Shown here piece after piece: positions 34,585 to 42,664 of a stretch of 64,000 nucleotides of DNA (within the stretch, counting starts at the first letter, position 1; each line of letters starts with the position of its first letter). The notes under the pieces were generated by a model, which had not been told where the DNA came from, made no database searches, and was given only the letters and a program-made list of their open reading frames with translations. The stretch is from contig NZ_PPHG01000027.1 in NCBI RefSeq assembly GCF_002904295.1, positions 105,198-169,197 on the forward strand, in the 5' to 3' direction. The stretch is from Amycolatopsis sp. CA-128772. Its GTDB lineage: Bacteria; Actinomycetota; Actinomycetes; Mycobacteriales; Pseudonocardiaceae. The position numbers were made by a program, and so were the translations under genes.

Positions 34585-34885
34585 CGCTGTCCACTTCCTC
34601 GTGCCTGGTGATTGACAGGCCAAGACACAACCGCACCACCAGGGCGGCGTCGACCCGAAACACGAATGCACGGCTTGACCCTCGGTTCACCCGATCCGGG
34701 CACGCCGGCGGTGGGCAGCACGGGTCGTGGACGGTCGAGGTGCTCGGGCGGCGTGCTCGCCGACCGTCATGCCCGCCGGGGCTCCCGGACTCGAGGTCGG
34801 GCGATCCGGTTCGTTGAGCGCTGACAACCCGGGGGACGCGGCAAGGTGCGCTCTGGTGTCGGTCCCGGCGGATACCCTGGCGGCC
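34585..34885. other. intergenic region, 301 bp
   Basis: Divergent promoters are expected here, for the minus-strand 95-aa gene and the plus-strand CHC2 gene. I see no strong repeat. Confidence 0.3.
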
Positions 34886-35128
34886 ATGGACGTGACCGCG
34901 GTGTCGGCACCCGAGCCGGAACCACCGGGCACCGGGCGGATCGCGGACCTCGTCGCGGCATACACGCCCTTGAGCCCGCTTGGGAAGCAGCAGCTACGCG
35001 GCAACTGTCCGTTCTGCCGGTCGCCGATGTTCCGTGTCCGGCCCCGCCACAACACGTTCCACTGCTTCAGCTGCGGTGCCGGGGGCGACGCCCGGATGTT
35101 CGCGGCTAAGATCGGCCATCAGCCCTGA
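34886..35128 (+). CDS. CHC2-type zinc-finger protein, 80 aa
   Basis: From ATG 34886 the protein is a short linker then a primase-type CHC2 zinc finger: NCPFCRSPMFRVRPRHNTFH followed by CFSCGAGGD. This is the same fold as the N-terminal zinc domain of DnaG, which binds single-stranded DNA; here it stands alone. Such stand-alone fingers occur on actinomycete plasmids and phages and may work with prim-pol enzymes. The encoded prim-pol is 28 kb away, so this is only suggestive. Confidence 0.7.
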   Translation: MDVTAVSAPEPEPPGTGRIADLVAAYTPLSPLGKQQLRGNCPFCRSPMFRVRPRHNTFHCFSCGAGGDARMFAAKIGHQP

Positions 35129-35329
35129 CCGCGGACACTGGCTCCGGGGCGGCATCGGCAGCCTGTTCCTCGACGTGGCTGGCCCGGGAAAGTGCACAGC
35201 CCCGGCGGCATGACCGGTAGGTCAGGGGCGCATCCGGGGCTATCCGAGAACGACTGTAGCAAGTCAGCCGAGGGCACCGCCGCCGCTATGCGTCCGGCGG
35301 GGTGCCGTCGTCGTGCTGGGGCCTTCGGC

Positions 35330-35725
35330 TCAGGTGGTCACCGCGGCGAACGCCTCCGCGAGGGCGGCTTCGCGGCCGATCGTGTCGTAGGCGCGCAGCT
35401 GGATCGGCACGCTCTGGATGTTGACGGTGGTGTAGCGGCTCGGGTCGGCGGCACCGTTGTGGACGAACACCACGTCGCCGGGCTGGAAAAGCCGCGCGTG
35501 CTCGCCGTCGGAGGCCAGTTCGAGCAGTTCGTTGACAACCTCCATGTTGTGCGGGCCGCGGTCCCAGTCCAGGGAGAACCCGCCGGAGGCGGTTTCCCAG
35601 AACCGGAAGTTCTTGGCGCCTTCGAGGATGCCCGGCGTGCCGGTGTCGAACAGGGCCGACATCAGCCGGCCGAGGACTTCGTAGTGGTGGGGTGTCCACC
35701 GCGGTTCAAGGGTCACGAGCACCAC
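35330..35725 (-). CDS. hypothetical protein, 131 aa
   Basis: No recognised family. The sequence is soluble with beta-rich parts (FRFWETASGGFSLDWDRGP, GDVVFVHNG). The start ATG 35725 is not strongly supported by a ribosome site. Transcribed divergently from the NYN-domain gene. Confidence 0.5.
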   Translation of the reverse strand: MVLVTLEPRWTPHHYEVLGRLMSALFDTGTPGILEGAKNFRFWETASGGFSLDWDRGPHNMEVVNELLELASDGEHARLFQPGDVVFVHNGAADPSRYTTVNIQSVPIQLRAYDTIGREAALAEAFAAVTT

Positions 35726-35850
35726 GATCGCGGCCGCGCTGCGGAATCGATCCGTTGACGCGCCGTGAGGGTGCCGAGGTCCGCTCGACCAGGTGAAACA
35801 GGGGGCGACGGTCTCCGAGGAGCGGGCACGGGCACCTATCGTCGGTAGCC

Positions 35851-36765
35851 GTGACGCACGACGGGGACGAGGCAGGGGAAGCCGGGCCGCACGAGCATCG
35901 GGAGGCGGTACGGCTGGTCCGGGCCGCTGAAGGGCGCCGCGGGAGCGTCTTCGGCCGATGGGGGCCGGACGACGTGCGCCAGCGCGGGTACCAGCTGGCG
36001 TTGCTGATCGACTTCGAGAACGTGGTGCTGGGCGCGGCCGCGACGTTGCCGGAGCGGGAGGAGCCGGTTCCGGCCCGGGCGTTGACGTGGTTGTGCCGGG
36101 CGTACGGGCCGACGACGATCCGCCGCGCTTACGCCGACTGGGCGGACCTCAGGTTCGGTCGCTACCAGCACGTGCTCGAGCGCAACGGGGTCGACCTGGT
36201 GCAGCTCGGGCACGGGCCGTCCCGCAAGAACGGCGCGGACATCCGGATGACCGTGGACGCGATGGAGACGCTGATCGTGCACCCGTCGGTGGATGCGTTC
36301 GTGCTGGCCAGCGGTGACAGCGACTTCTCGCCGCTGGTGTCGAAGCTGCGGGAGTTCGGCAAGCACGTGATCGGGGTCGGTGCGGAGACTTCGGCCAGTG
36401 CGCGGCTGGTGTCGGTGTGCTCGGAGTACAAGCTGTGGGGCTCGATCGTCGCGCGCACCGACCCGCAGCCGACCACCGCCGTCCCTGCGGGGCAGCCGGG
36501 GTACCGGCTCGCCGACGCCGAGGAGCTGCTGGTGACCGCGATGGGGCAGGCCGCGTCGGCGGTCCTGACCGCCTCGGCGGTGAAGTCGAAGATGGTGACG
36601 CTGGACCCGGCGTTCGACGAGGCCAACTACGGGTGCGCGAGCTTCCGCGAGTTCCTGGCCCGGCTGGGGCATCGCGTCCACGTCGTCGGCCGCCGCGGCG
36701 GCGACATCACCCTGGCCCTCTCCACGCCCGCTTCGCGGCCGCTGGAGAGCTCCGCCGCCGGCTGA
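35851..36765 (+). CDS. NYN-domain nuclease with C-terminal OST-HTH/LOTUS-like domain
   Basis: GTG start. Residues 45-205 are a NYN (PIN-like) RNase fold: LALLIDFENVVLG with the first metal Asp (D54), KNGADIRMTVDAMETLI, and ASGDSDFSPLVSKLREFGKH with the second acidic pair. Residues 215-300 (LADAEELLVTAMGQAA, FDEANYGCASFREFLARLGH) resemble OST-HTH/LOTUS modules that bind RNA or structured nucleic acid. Members of this architecture cleave RNA or act in regulation and defence. All acidic residues expected for activity are present. Confidence 0.8.
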   Translation: MTHDGDEAGEAGPHEHREAVRLVRAAEGRRGSVFGRWGPDDVRQRGYQLALLIDFENVVLGAAATLPEREEPVPARALTWLCRAYGPTTIRRAYADWADLRFGRYQHVLERNGVDLVQLGHGPSRKNGADIRMTVDAMETLIVHPSVDAFVLASGDSDFSPLVSKLREFGKHVIGVGAETSASARLVSVCSEYKLWGSIVARTDPQPTTAVPAGQPGYRLADAEELLVTAMGQAASAVLTASAVKSKMVTLDPAFDEANYGCASFREFLARLGHRVHVVGRRGGDITLALSTPASRPLESSAAG

Positions 36766-36837
36766 ACCGGCAAGGTCGCCGAATCAGGGCCGTGTCGAAG
36801 CCGCAGCTGGTCGTGTCGCCGGCGCTAGGGTTCCTGG

Positions 36838-37149
36838 ATGGATGCCGTAGACGCTGAGCTGGCGATCACCGCGACGGAGGCCAGCGAGAAGGTCCTGTCG
36901 CTGCTGCCCTCGCACCATCTCCTGGAGGCCCCGTACGACGGCGTCTGCGACCTGGCATCCCTGGCAACGGGTCTCCGCGCACAGCAGCGAGTTCTCGAAG
37001 ACGCGGTTGCTGCGTACCCGCGGCCGCTGGTGTCGGGTCGGCTGGATGAGCCGGGCCTTATCGCGACCTCGCTGATCAGCCTTATCGGTCGGCTTTCGCG
37101 CGTATCGCTGCTGCTGCACGGGCTCGCCGGGACCACCGGCGACGCATGA
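36838..37149 (+). CDS. hypothetical protein, 103 aa
   Basis: A helical protein with no Cys-rich or membrane segment. ATG 36838 is preceded by a GG-rich stretch. Its TGA overlaps the start of a further short gene (ATGA). Function unknown. Confidence 0.5.
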   Translation: MDAVDAELAITATEASEKVLSLLPSHHLLEAPYDGVCDLASLATGLRAQQRVLEDAVAAYPRPLVSGRLDEPGLIATSLISLIGRLSRVSLLLHGLAGTTGDA

Positions 37150-37298
37150 CAACGGTTCGGCGCGACGAGGTGCCGAAAGTGGCCGATGCGGCAAGCGCCG
37201 TCATCGCCGCGGTGACGCCGCACAACTTCGCGAGCATCCGCAGCTTCATGGACAACGAGTGGCTCGGCCCTGTGCTCACCAAAGCACCCGCCGGCTGA
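37146..37298 (+). CDS. hypothetical protein, 50 aa
   Basis: Starts in an ATGA overlap with the preceding gene: MTTVRRDEVPKVADAASAVI then TPHNFASIRSFMDNEWLGPV. Supported by coupling, not by homology. Too short to place in a family. Confidence 0.45.
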   Translation: MTTVRRDEVPKVADAASAVIAAVTPHNFASIRSFMDNEWLGPVLTKAPAG

Positions 37299-37553
37299 TC
37301 TTGGCTGCCGGAGATGCCCCTGCTGTACGGTGGCGTGCGGAGCGGGCGTTCGTGGGACGTTCGCGAGTCGCGAGGCCAGGTGCGCCCGGGGAATACCGGG
37401 ACCCTGGCCTTACGCATGCCTTCGCCGACCGCGACGTCCGGCGAGCCGGGCTCAGCACGGGAATGTCCCTTGGCGAGCTGGCGTGCCTCCTGCCTGGTTC
37501 GAAGGGCCGGAGCCCGATCAGGGGCTCGGTGTCACCGACTCGCTACAGGCATC

Positions 37554-37769
37554 GTGGACGATGTGGAAGCGCGTGAGTTCCGGGTGCGGCTGCCGGTGGA
37601 CGTGCCGCCGGGCAGGTATGCGGCGATCGTGCACGCGGTTGCAGGGGTACTCGACGCCGCCGGAATGGTCGCCGGATCATCGATCGTCGTGGACGAGAAG
37701 GCCCGTGATGCTGATCTCAACGACGCGTTCGACCAGTTCAGTGCGCTGTATCCGTGGAGCGACTGCTGA
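37554..37769 (+). CDS. hypothetical protein, 71 aa
   Basis: GTG start. Contains FRVRLPVDVPPGRYAAIVHA and VVDEKARDADLNDAFDQFSA, which read as a compact alpha/beta protein. It lies between the NYN locus and the Scr1-type regulator pair. Not recognised. Confidence 0.4.
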   Translation: MDDVEAREFRVRLPVDVPPGRYAAIVHAVAGVLDAAGMVAGSSIVVDEKARDADLNDAFDQFSALYPWSDC

Positions 37770-37942
37770 TTATGGCCGGGAAGCTGGCTCGTCTCGGCCG
37801 GGAGCGCGTGCGGCGTGAAGCGAGGAGACGGCGGCCGATCGGTGGGGCATGATCGGTGGTGAGCACGGCCGCGCTCGAACGAGGGCTGCCCCCGGCCAGT
37901 TCGGATGGCCGGGGGCAGTCTTGTGCTGCAGTTGGTGTGCCC

Positions 37943-38173
37943 TCAGCTGTCGATGTCGAACTCGCCGTTGCGGGCGCCACGGAGAAACATCTTCCACTCG
38001 TGCTCGGTGAAGGCCAGGATCGGGCTGGCGTCGCCGAGCTTGGTGTCGCGCACGCCGATCAGGCCGGGCACGGACCCGACTTCGACGCAGCCGTTCTCCT
38101 GGCCTTGGCTGAAGCTGGCTTTGTGCCAGTTGGTCGCGGCGGCGAGGGCGTTAACGGCGTCCTCGTACCTCAT
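37943..38173 (-). CDS. DUF397 protein of a Scr1-type regulator pair
   Basis: 76 aa from ATG 38173. Contains WHKASFSQGQENGCVEVGS and IGVRDTKLGDASPILAFTEH followed by WKMFLRGARNGEFD, the standard DUF397 pattern. It lies 5 bp after the XRE gene and is cotranscribed. In actinomycetes such pairs act as a regulator plus small partner, often next to development or secondary-metabolite genes. Here they face away from the FxLD lanthipeptide locus. Confidence 0.85.
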   Translation of the reverse strand: MRYEDAVNALAAATNWHKASFSQGQENGCVEVGSVPGLIGVRDTKLGDASPILAFTEHEWKMFLRGARNGEFDIDS

Positions 38174-38178
38174 GGCGA

Positions 38179-39066
38179 TCACAGTTCCTTTGCTAGCTGG
38201 CGGATGAACGCCGGGGAGTCTTCCGGTTTGGTAGCCTGCACACGCAGCCGGGTCAAGGCGTTGCGGTAGCGGGTGATCTCCTCCAGCTCCTCGTAGTAGT
38301 AGCCCTTCACGAGGGTCTCCACGTACACGCAGCCGGGATAGTTCTCCAGCTCCGGCGGCGCGGACAGCAGTGTGAAGGTGCCCTCGGTGCCAGTGTGCGC
38401 GCCCGCTGCGAGCGGGACGACCTGCACGTCCACGTTCGGTCGCTCGGCGAGCTCGGCCAGGTGCAGCAGCTGTGCCTTGGTCACCTCCGGGCCGCCCACG
38501 ATGCGGCGCAGCGCTGCTTCGTCGATCACCCGCCACACCTTCGCCGGATGTTCGCGTTCCAGCACTTCGCGCTGGCGCGCCATCCGCAGGTCGACCAGCT
38601 GCTGGATCTTGGTGCCGGTGGCGGTGGCCGGGAGGTCGGCGTATCCGGCGCGGATCACGGCCTCGGCGTAGTCCGGGGTCTGGAACAGTCCCGGCGGGAC
38701 CAGCGCGTCCCAGCCCTCGATCTGCGGCGAGGAGGACTCCAGGCCGAGGAACAGGTTGAAGTAGCTGCGCACCGACGGGCCGAAGCCGATCCACCAGTCC
38801 TTGCCGCGCTTGGCCCGGTCGCGCAGGTCCTGGAAGAACTGCGCCCGCTCGGACTGGCCGTAGAGTTCGAGGAGCTTGTCCAGCTCCAGCGGTTTCGGCA
38901 GTGATCGGCCCGCCTCGATGTGGCCGATGCCCTGAACGCTGCCCTTGGTCGCCCGTGCGGCGTCCTCGCGGCTGATGCGCCGCTCCTCGGGCTGGGCCTC
39001 GCGCATCCGCCGCATCTCGACGGCGAACCACCACTTCAAGGCGGTCGGACTCTGCGATGTCGCCAC
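38179..39066 (-). CDS. XRE-family regulator with DUF5753 (Scr1-type)
   Basis: GTG 39064-39066 with GAGGAG six bases upstream is preferred to in-frame ATGs further up (39084 and 39144). Residues 10-70 are an XRE helix-turn-helix (AEDAARATKG-like segment: ISREDAARATKGSVQGIGHI, then EAGRSLPKPLELDKLLELYG). The remainder is DUF5753: LVPPGLFQTPDYAEAVIRAG, RQREVLEREHPAKVWRVIDE and a late YFVETLVKGY-like strand. Followed by DUF397. Likely a transcriptional regulator whose own promoter faces the RiPP operon. Confidence 0.82.
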   Translation of the reverse strand: MATSQSPTALKWWFAVEMRRMREAQPEERRISREDAARATKGSVQGIGHIEAGRSLPKPLELDKLLELYGQSERAQFFQDLRDRAKRGKDWWIGFGPSVRSYFNLFLGLESSSPQIEGWDALVPPGLFQTPDYAEAVIRAGYADLPATATGTKIQQLVDLRMARQREVLEREHPAKVWRVIDEAALRRIVGGPEVTKAQLLHLAELAERPNVDVQVVPLAAGAHTGTEGTFTLLSAPPELENYPGCVYVETLVKGYYYEELEEITRYRNALTRLRVQATKPEDSPAFIRQLAKEL

Positions 39067-39344
39067 CGCGTTCTCCTCTCTCATCCCGGCGTCCGGTGCT
39101 GCACGGTGACCGCTCGTGTCCACAACATCATCCATTCGGAGCACTTATATTTTGAGCACGCTCAGATGTAGCGTGCTCATTATGACGTGGCTCACCGTGC
39201 GGCATGACGCTACTTGGTTGCCGTCGCCTCACCAGGCGCGACCCGCGCAGCGGCGTTCCGTGCCAGCCCGACCGGCAGCGGCCCCGGCGCGAACCCCGAC
39301 CTCGCCGGGGCCGCTGCCCTTCACCGGAAAGGAGCGACCGTGCG

Positions 39345-39776
39345 ATGACCGCGACACTGACCGCGCCGGCAGCGATGCTGGCGGACCTCGCGCACGCCGT
39401 GGCCCGGATCTTCCGCACTGACGACCGGCGCGGCGCCCTGGTCGCCGCGTTGCAGACCGCGCAGCTGAGTCCAGCGGTGTTCGTGCCCGGCATCGAGCAC
39501 CGGGCCGCCGCCGCGATCGTGCGCAGCGGCCTGCCGTCCGTCGAGCACCGGCGCCGCACCCTGCACCGGCGTATCGACGAGCACCTGTTCCTCGACATCG
39601 AGGCCGGGACCGGTGTGCGCGTCATGGCCTGCTGGGACGACCGCGTGTACCGCGTGCGGATGCACGTCGCCGAGATCGGCGACAGCCTGCTGTGGGAACG
39701 GATCGTCGTGCACTTCACCGAGTGGGAAAGCACCGGCCGTCCGGTTCCGGCCGCGGCTGCCGGAGCGACGTCGTGA
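39345..39776 (+). CDS. hypothetical protein, 143 aa, first gene of the FxLD-locus series
   Basis: ATG 39345 follows AAAGGAG. The sequence is soluble, with MLADLAHAVARIFRTDDRRG and a beta-rich C-terminus (RVMACWDDRVYRVRMHVAEI). Its stop overlaps the next start (GTGA), beginning a coupled run of four small genes that leads into the lanthipeptide operon. Function unknown. Confidence 0.55.
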   Translation: MTATLTAPAAMLADLAHAVARIFRTDDRRGALVAALQTAQLSPAVFVPGIEHRAAAAIVRSGLPSVEHRRRTLHRRIDEHLFLDIEAGTGVRVMACWDDRVYRVRMHVAEIGDSLLWERIVVHFTEWESTGRPVPAAAAGATS

Positions 39777-40324
39777 CCGCCGTGACCATCGACCAGCCCG
39801 GCGCAATGACGACGCCGGCGTCACTGCCCCGCGCGGCAGCTGTGGTCCGGGCCTTCGACACCATCCCCGCCGGGGGCTACCGGCATCCGGTGCTGGCCGC
39901 CGCCGCGGCTTTGGCGGCCGAGCACCGGCTGCGCGCCAGCGTCGATCGGATCGTCGGCGACCCTCCGGGCCGACGATCCGATGGTTGCTGCGGCCGCGAG
40001 GGCGTGCACGCCCGCGACACCACGTGTGCGGTACTGATCGACCGGATCGACCGCTGGGCGGCCACCGAACTCGCCGAAGGCCGCGCCGGGGTGTTGCACA
40101 CCGAGTCGCTCGGACAGATCGTCAACCGGATGGTGACGGTCTGGATGCGCGGCCAGCTTCTGGCCGACGCTCGCACCGCCGCGAGAGACCCGCAGGTGCG
40201 GGTCGCCTCGGCGCAGCTGGGTGAGCTGGGCAGCGCCTACGACGACCTGGTCACCGACCTACGGCTGGGACGGCGCCGGCTCCCGGCGCTGCAGACGCCG
40301 ACCGGGCCGCCGGGAATTGCGTGA
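39773..40324 (+). CDS. DUF4254-like protein, 183 aa
   Basis: GTG start in a GTGA overlap with the previous gene. The pattern CAVLIDRIDRWAATELAEGR, then LHTESLGQIVNRMVTVWMRG and LGSAYDDLVTDLRLGRRRLP, fits the DUF4254 group of small helical proteins in actinomycetes. Role unknown. Its stop overlaps the next start (GTGA again). Confidence 0.6.
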   Translation: MTAVTIDQPGAMTTPASLPRAAAVVRAFDTIPAGGYRHPVLAAAAALAAEHRLRASVDRIVGDPPGRRSDGCCGREGVHARDTTCAVLIDRIDRWAATELAEGRAGVLHTESLGQIVNRMVTVWMRGQLLADARTAARDPQVRVASAQLGELGSAYDDLVTDLRLGRRRLPALQTPTGPPGIA

Positions 40325-40656
40325 ACCGCGGTGGAGGGAGCGAACATCCGGCCGATGACGGGGTCATGGTCGCGGCCAACAGCCCGGCCGGGCGGGCCGC
40401 CGAGGCGATCAACGACCTGACCCGGCACTTGCCCGAGCCCGGTGCACCGGCGGTCTGCTCGACCTGCCCGGGCCGGTTCTGGCCCTGCGACTACTTCCAC
40501 GACGCGGCCTACCGCGTGCACACCGCCCGGCTACGGGTCGGCGACGTCGTCCCGCTGGAACTGCACCCTCGCTTGTGGCCCCCGACAGCACCACCGGCCG
40601 CGCAGGATCCGCGCGCGTGGCCGTCCGAGACCTCCGTGGAGGACGACCGTGGATGA
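40321..40656 (+). CDS. hypothetical protein, 111 aa
   Basis: GTG start overlapping the preceding stop. Contains one CSTCPGRFWPCDYFHDAAYR segment, probably metal- or disulphide-stabilised. Coupled to the following gene by an 8-bp overlap. Not recognised. Confidence 0.5.
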   Translation: MNRGGGSEHPADDGVMVAANSPAGRAAEAINDLTRHLPEPGAPAVCSTCPGRFWPCDYFHDAAYRVHTARLRVGDVVPLELHPRLWPPTAPPAAQDPRAWPSETSVEDDRG

Positions 40657-40996
40657 AGTCCTGAGCTCAGCCCTGCAGAGCGCGGTGTTCGGGCGGCTGG
40701 ATTATTTCGACCGGATCGCTCGCGAGGGCGACGAGCCGTCCAGGGCGGCCCTCGCCGACACGGAGATCACCCGCTTGACCGGGGCGTGGCGGAGCCTGCT
40801 GGCCGCGCATCAGCCGGACGAGCGCGGCCGGTGCCCGCAGTGTTCGGGCCGGCGGCGATCCCGCCGCCATCCTTGTTCGGTGTGGAGCATCGCCCACCAG
40901 CACCTGATTGCCGCCGATGGCGTTCCCGCCGGCCGCGCCGGCAGGCACGCGGCTGCCACCGGCCGGTCGACCGCCGCGGTGCTGGGGGCTTCCTGA
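40649..40996 (+). CDS. hypothetical protein, 115 aa
   Basis: GTG start behind GGAGG. N-terminal half helical (VLSSALQSAVFGRLDYFDRI); central CPQCSGRRRSRRHPCSVWSI resembles a small zinc motif. Last of four coupled small genes before the FxLD methyltransferase. Function unknown. Confidence 0.5.
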   Translation: MDEVLSSALQSAVFGRLDYFDRIAREGDEPSRAALADTEITRLTGAWRSLLAAHQPDERGRCPQCSGRRRSRRHPCSVWSIAHQHLIAADGVPAGRAGRHAAATGRSTAAVLGAS

Positions 40997-41091
40997 CCGG
41001 GGCCGTGCCGTGGCCCCCGACGCGGCGCGCCCCCGGTCCACTCCGAGACACAGGCCCAGAAACTGTCAGACCCCTCTGAAAAGGTAATCAC

Positions 41092-42339
41092 GTGAACACA
41101 CTCCGACACGACGACGCCAGCGCCGCCAAACTTCGCGATGCCCTGGTCGACACGCTTCTCGCCAACAAGATGATCACCTCGCCGGAGGTGGAGCGGGCGT
41201 TCCGCACGGTGCCCCGGCACCTGTTCGTCGCCGAGGGCACCCCGCTCGATGTCACGTACAACGTCGACAACTCGGTTGCGATCAAGCGCGACCCGGACGG
41301 CGTGATCATCTCCTCCACCAGCGCGGCCTACATCCAGGCCCGGATGATCGAGCAGGCCGGGCTCACCGCGGGCATGAGCGTGCTGGAGATCGGGTCCGGC
41401 GGCTTCAACGCCGCCCTGCTGGCCGAGATCGTCGGCCCGGCCGGGCGCGTCATCAGCGTGGACATCGACCCGGACGTGACCGACCGCGCCCGCGAACTGC
41501 TGGAGCAGACCGGCTACGGCAACCGGGTCGACGTGGTGCTCGCCGACGCCGAGAACCCGCTGCCGGGGCTGCACGAACCGTTCGACGCGATCCTGGTGAC
41601 GGTCGGGGCCTGGGACCTGGCACCGGCATGGCTTGCGCACCTGTCCGAGGGCGGCACGATCGTCGTTCCGTTGCGGATGAACGGACTCACCCGCGTCATC
41701 GGCTTCCGTCGCGAGGGCGACCACCTGGTGAGCACCTCGTCCGAGGTGGCCGGGTTCGTCCCGATGCAGGGCGACGGCGCCCGCGACGAACGGGTCTTCC
41801 TGCTGCCCGACCGCAACGGAAACCACGTCAAGCTGCGCTTCGAGGACGACGTCCCGGCGGGGCTGGATCTGCTGGACGGGGTGCTGGCGACCGAGCGCAC
41901 CGAAGCCTGGTCCGGCGTCACGATCAAGAACGGCGTGTCGTTTGCCGACCTGCACCTGTGGCTCGCGGTGTTCCTGCCCGGCTTCTGCAAGCTGGCTGTG
42001 GACGAGGGCACCGAGATGGCCGCCGAGCGCAAGGGCTGGTTCCCCTTCGGTGTGGTGCGCGGCGACTCATTCGCCTACCTGGCCGTCCGGCCTCTTCCCG
42101 AAGGCGGCGGAGCGGAGTTCGGCGCGCGCGCCTACGGAGTCCACGGCGACGCCGCTGCGTCTGCGATGGTCGACCAGATCCAGGCGTGGGACAGCCAGGG
42201 CCGCGCCGTCGAACCCGCCTTCGCCTACTGGCCGACCGGCTCCGACCGGCCCGAGTTCGGCAACGACACGGCCGTGCTGGTCAAGACGCACGGCGTGGCC
42301 GCGATCTCCTGGCCCCCGGCGGCGTCCGCCGCTCGGTGA
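41092..42339 (+). CDS. methyltransferase, FxLD system (isoaspartyl-type)
   Basis: GTG start behind AAAAGG. 415 aa, longer than a housekeeping PCMT. Residues 20-230 are the isoaspartyl/aspartyl O-methyltransferase fold: AFRTVPRHLFV, motif I VLEIGSGGFNAALLAE (97-112) and DAILVTVGAWDLAPAWL. A C-terminal domain of about 180 residues is typical of the FxLD-system methyltransferase family. In relatives acting on lanthipeptides and graspetides, an Asp side chain is methylated, cyclises to a succinimide and opens to isoaspartate. The precursor encoded downstream has an Asp-Gly (D44-G45), the classic target. The role is strongly supported by family and context. Confidence 0.85.
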   Translation: MNTLRHDDASAAKLRDALVDTLLANKMITSPEVERAFRTVPRHLFVAEGTPLDVTYNVDNSVAIKRDPDGVIISSTSAAYIQARMIEQAGLTAGMSVLEIGSGGFNAALLAEIVGPAGRVISVDIDPDVTDRARELLEQTGYGNRVDVVLADAENPLPGLHEPFDAILVTVGAWDLAPAWLAHLSEGGTIVVPLRMNGLTRVIGFRREGDHLVSTSSEVAGFVPMQGDGARDERVFLLPDRNGNHVKLRFEDDVPAGLDLLDGVLATERTEAWSGVTIKNGVSFADLHLWLAVFLPGFCKLAVDEGTEMAAERKGWFPFGVVRGDSFAYLAVRPLPEGGGAEFGARAYGVHGDAAASAMVDQIQAWDSQGRAVEPAFAYWPTGSDRPEFGNDTAVLVKTHGVAAISWPPAASAAR

Positions 42340-42382
42340 CCGGGTGTCCTGCACAACCCCGAGAAGTGAAAGAGGGAACCGA

Positions 42383-42574
42383 ATGTCAGCAGCACTGGCA
42401 ATCGAGCACACGGCCGCCGAGGTCGGTGTGGTCGACGACGCGGAGTTCGAACTGGACATGCGGGTGGTGGAGTCCACCACCAAGCTCGTGATCATGATGT
42501 GCGACACGAGCGACGGGTGCGGCAGCACCTGCAGCACCAGCGCGTGCACCACGTTCTCCAACGACCCGCTCTGA
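42383..42574 (+). CDS. FxLD-family lanthipeptide precursor, 63 aa
   Basis: ATG 42383 follows AAGAGGGA. The leader carries the diagnostic FELD motif at residues 22-25. The C-terminal half is Cys/Ser/Thr-rich: C40, C46, C50 and C55, with S43, S48, T49, S51, T52, S53, T56, T57 and S59, giving up to four (methyl)lanthionine rings. D44-G45 is the probable substrate for the adjacent methyltransferase. The peptide is followed by a hairpin and then the LanB gene. Processing is probably by a protease encoded elsewhere, as none is in this locus. Identity as precursor is high confidence; ring pattern is not determinable here. Confidence 0.9.
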   Translation: MSAALAIEHTAAEVGVVDDAEFELDMRVVESTTKLVIMMCDTSDGCGSTCSTSACTTFSNDPL

Positions 42575-42583
42575 TCCCACCCT

Positions 42584-42620
42584 GCCGTCGGCGCCCGAGC
42601 CAGCCTTGGGCGCCGACGGC
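42584..42620 (+). terminator. hairpin between FxLD precursor and lanB
   Basis: A perfect 13-bp stem: GCCGTCGGCGCCC at 42584-42596 with its complement at 42608-42620, loop of 11 nt. It is 9 bp after the precursor stop. A typical partial terminator between RiPP precursor and enzyme genes, limiting enzyme transcript relative to peptide. Confidence 0.65.
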
Positions 42621-42664
42621 CAGGCGCTGCCCTTGATCGTGACCGGTGAGGAGAGCCAATCGCG

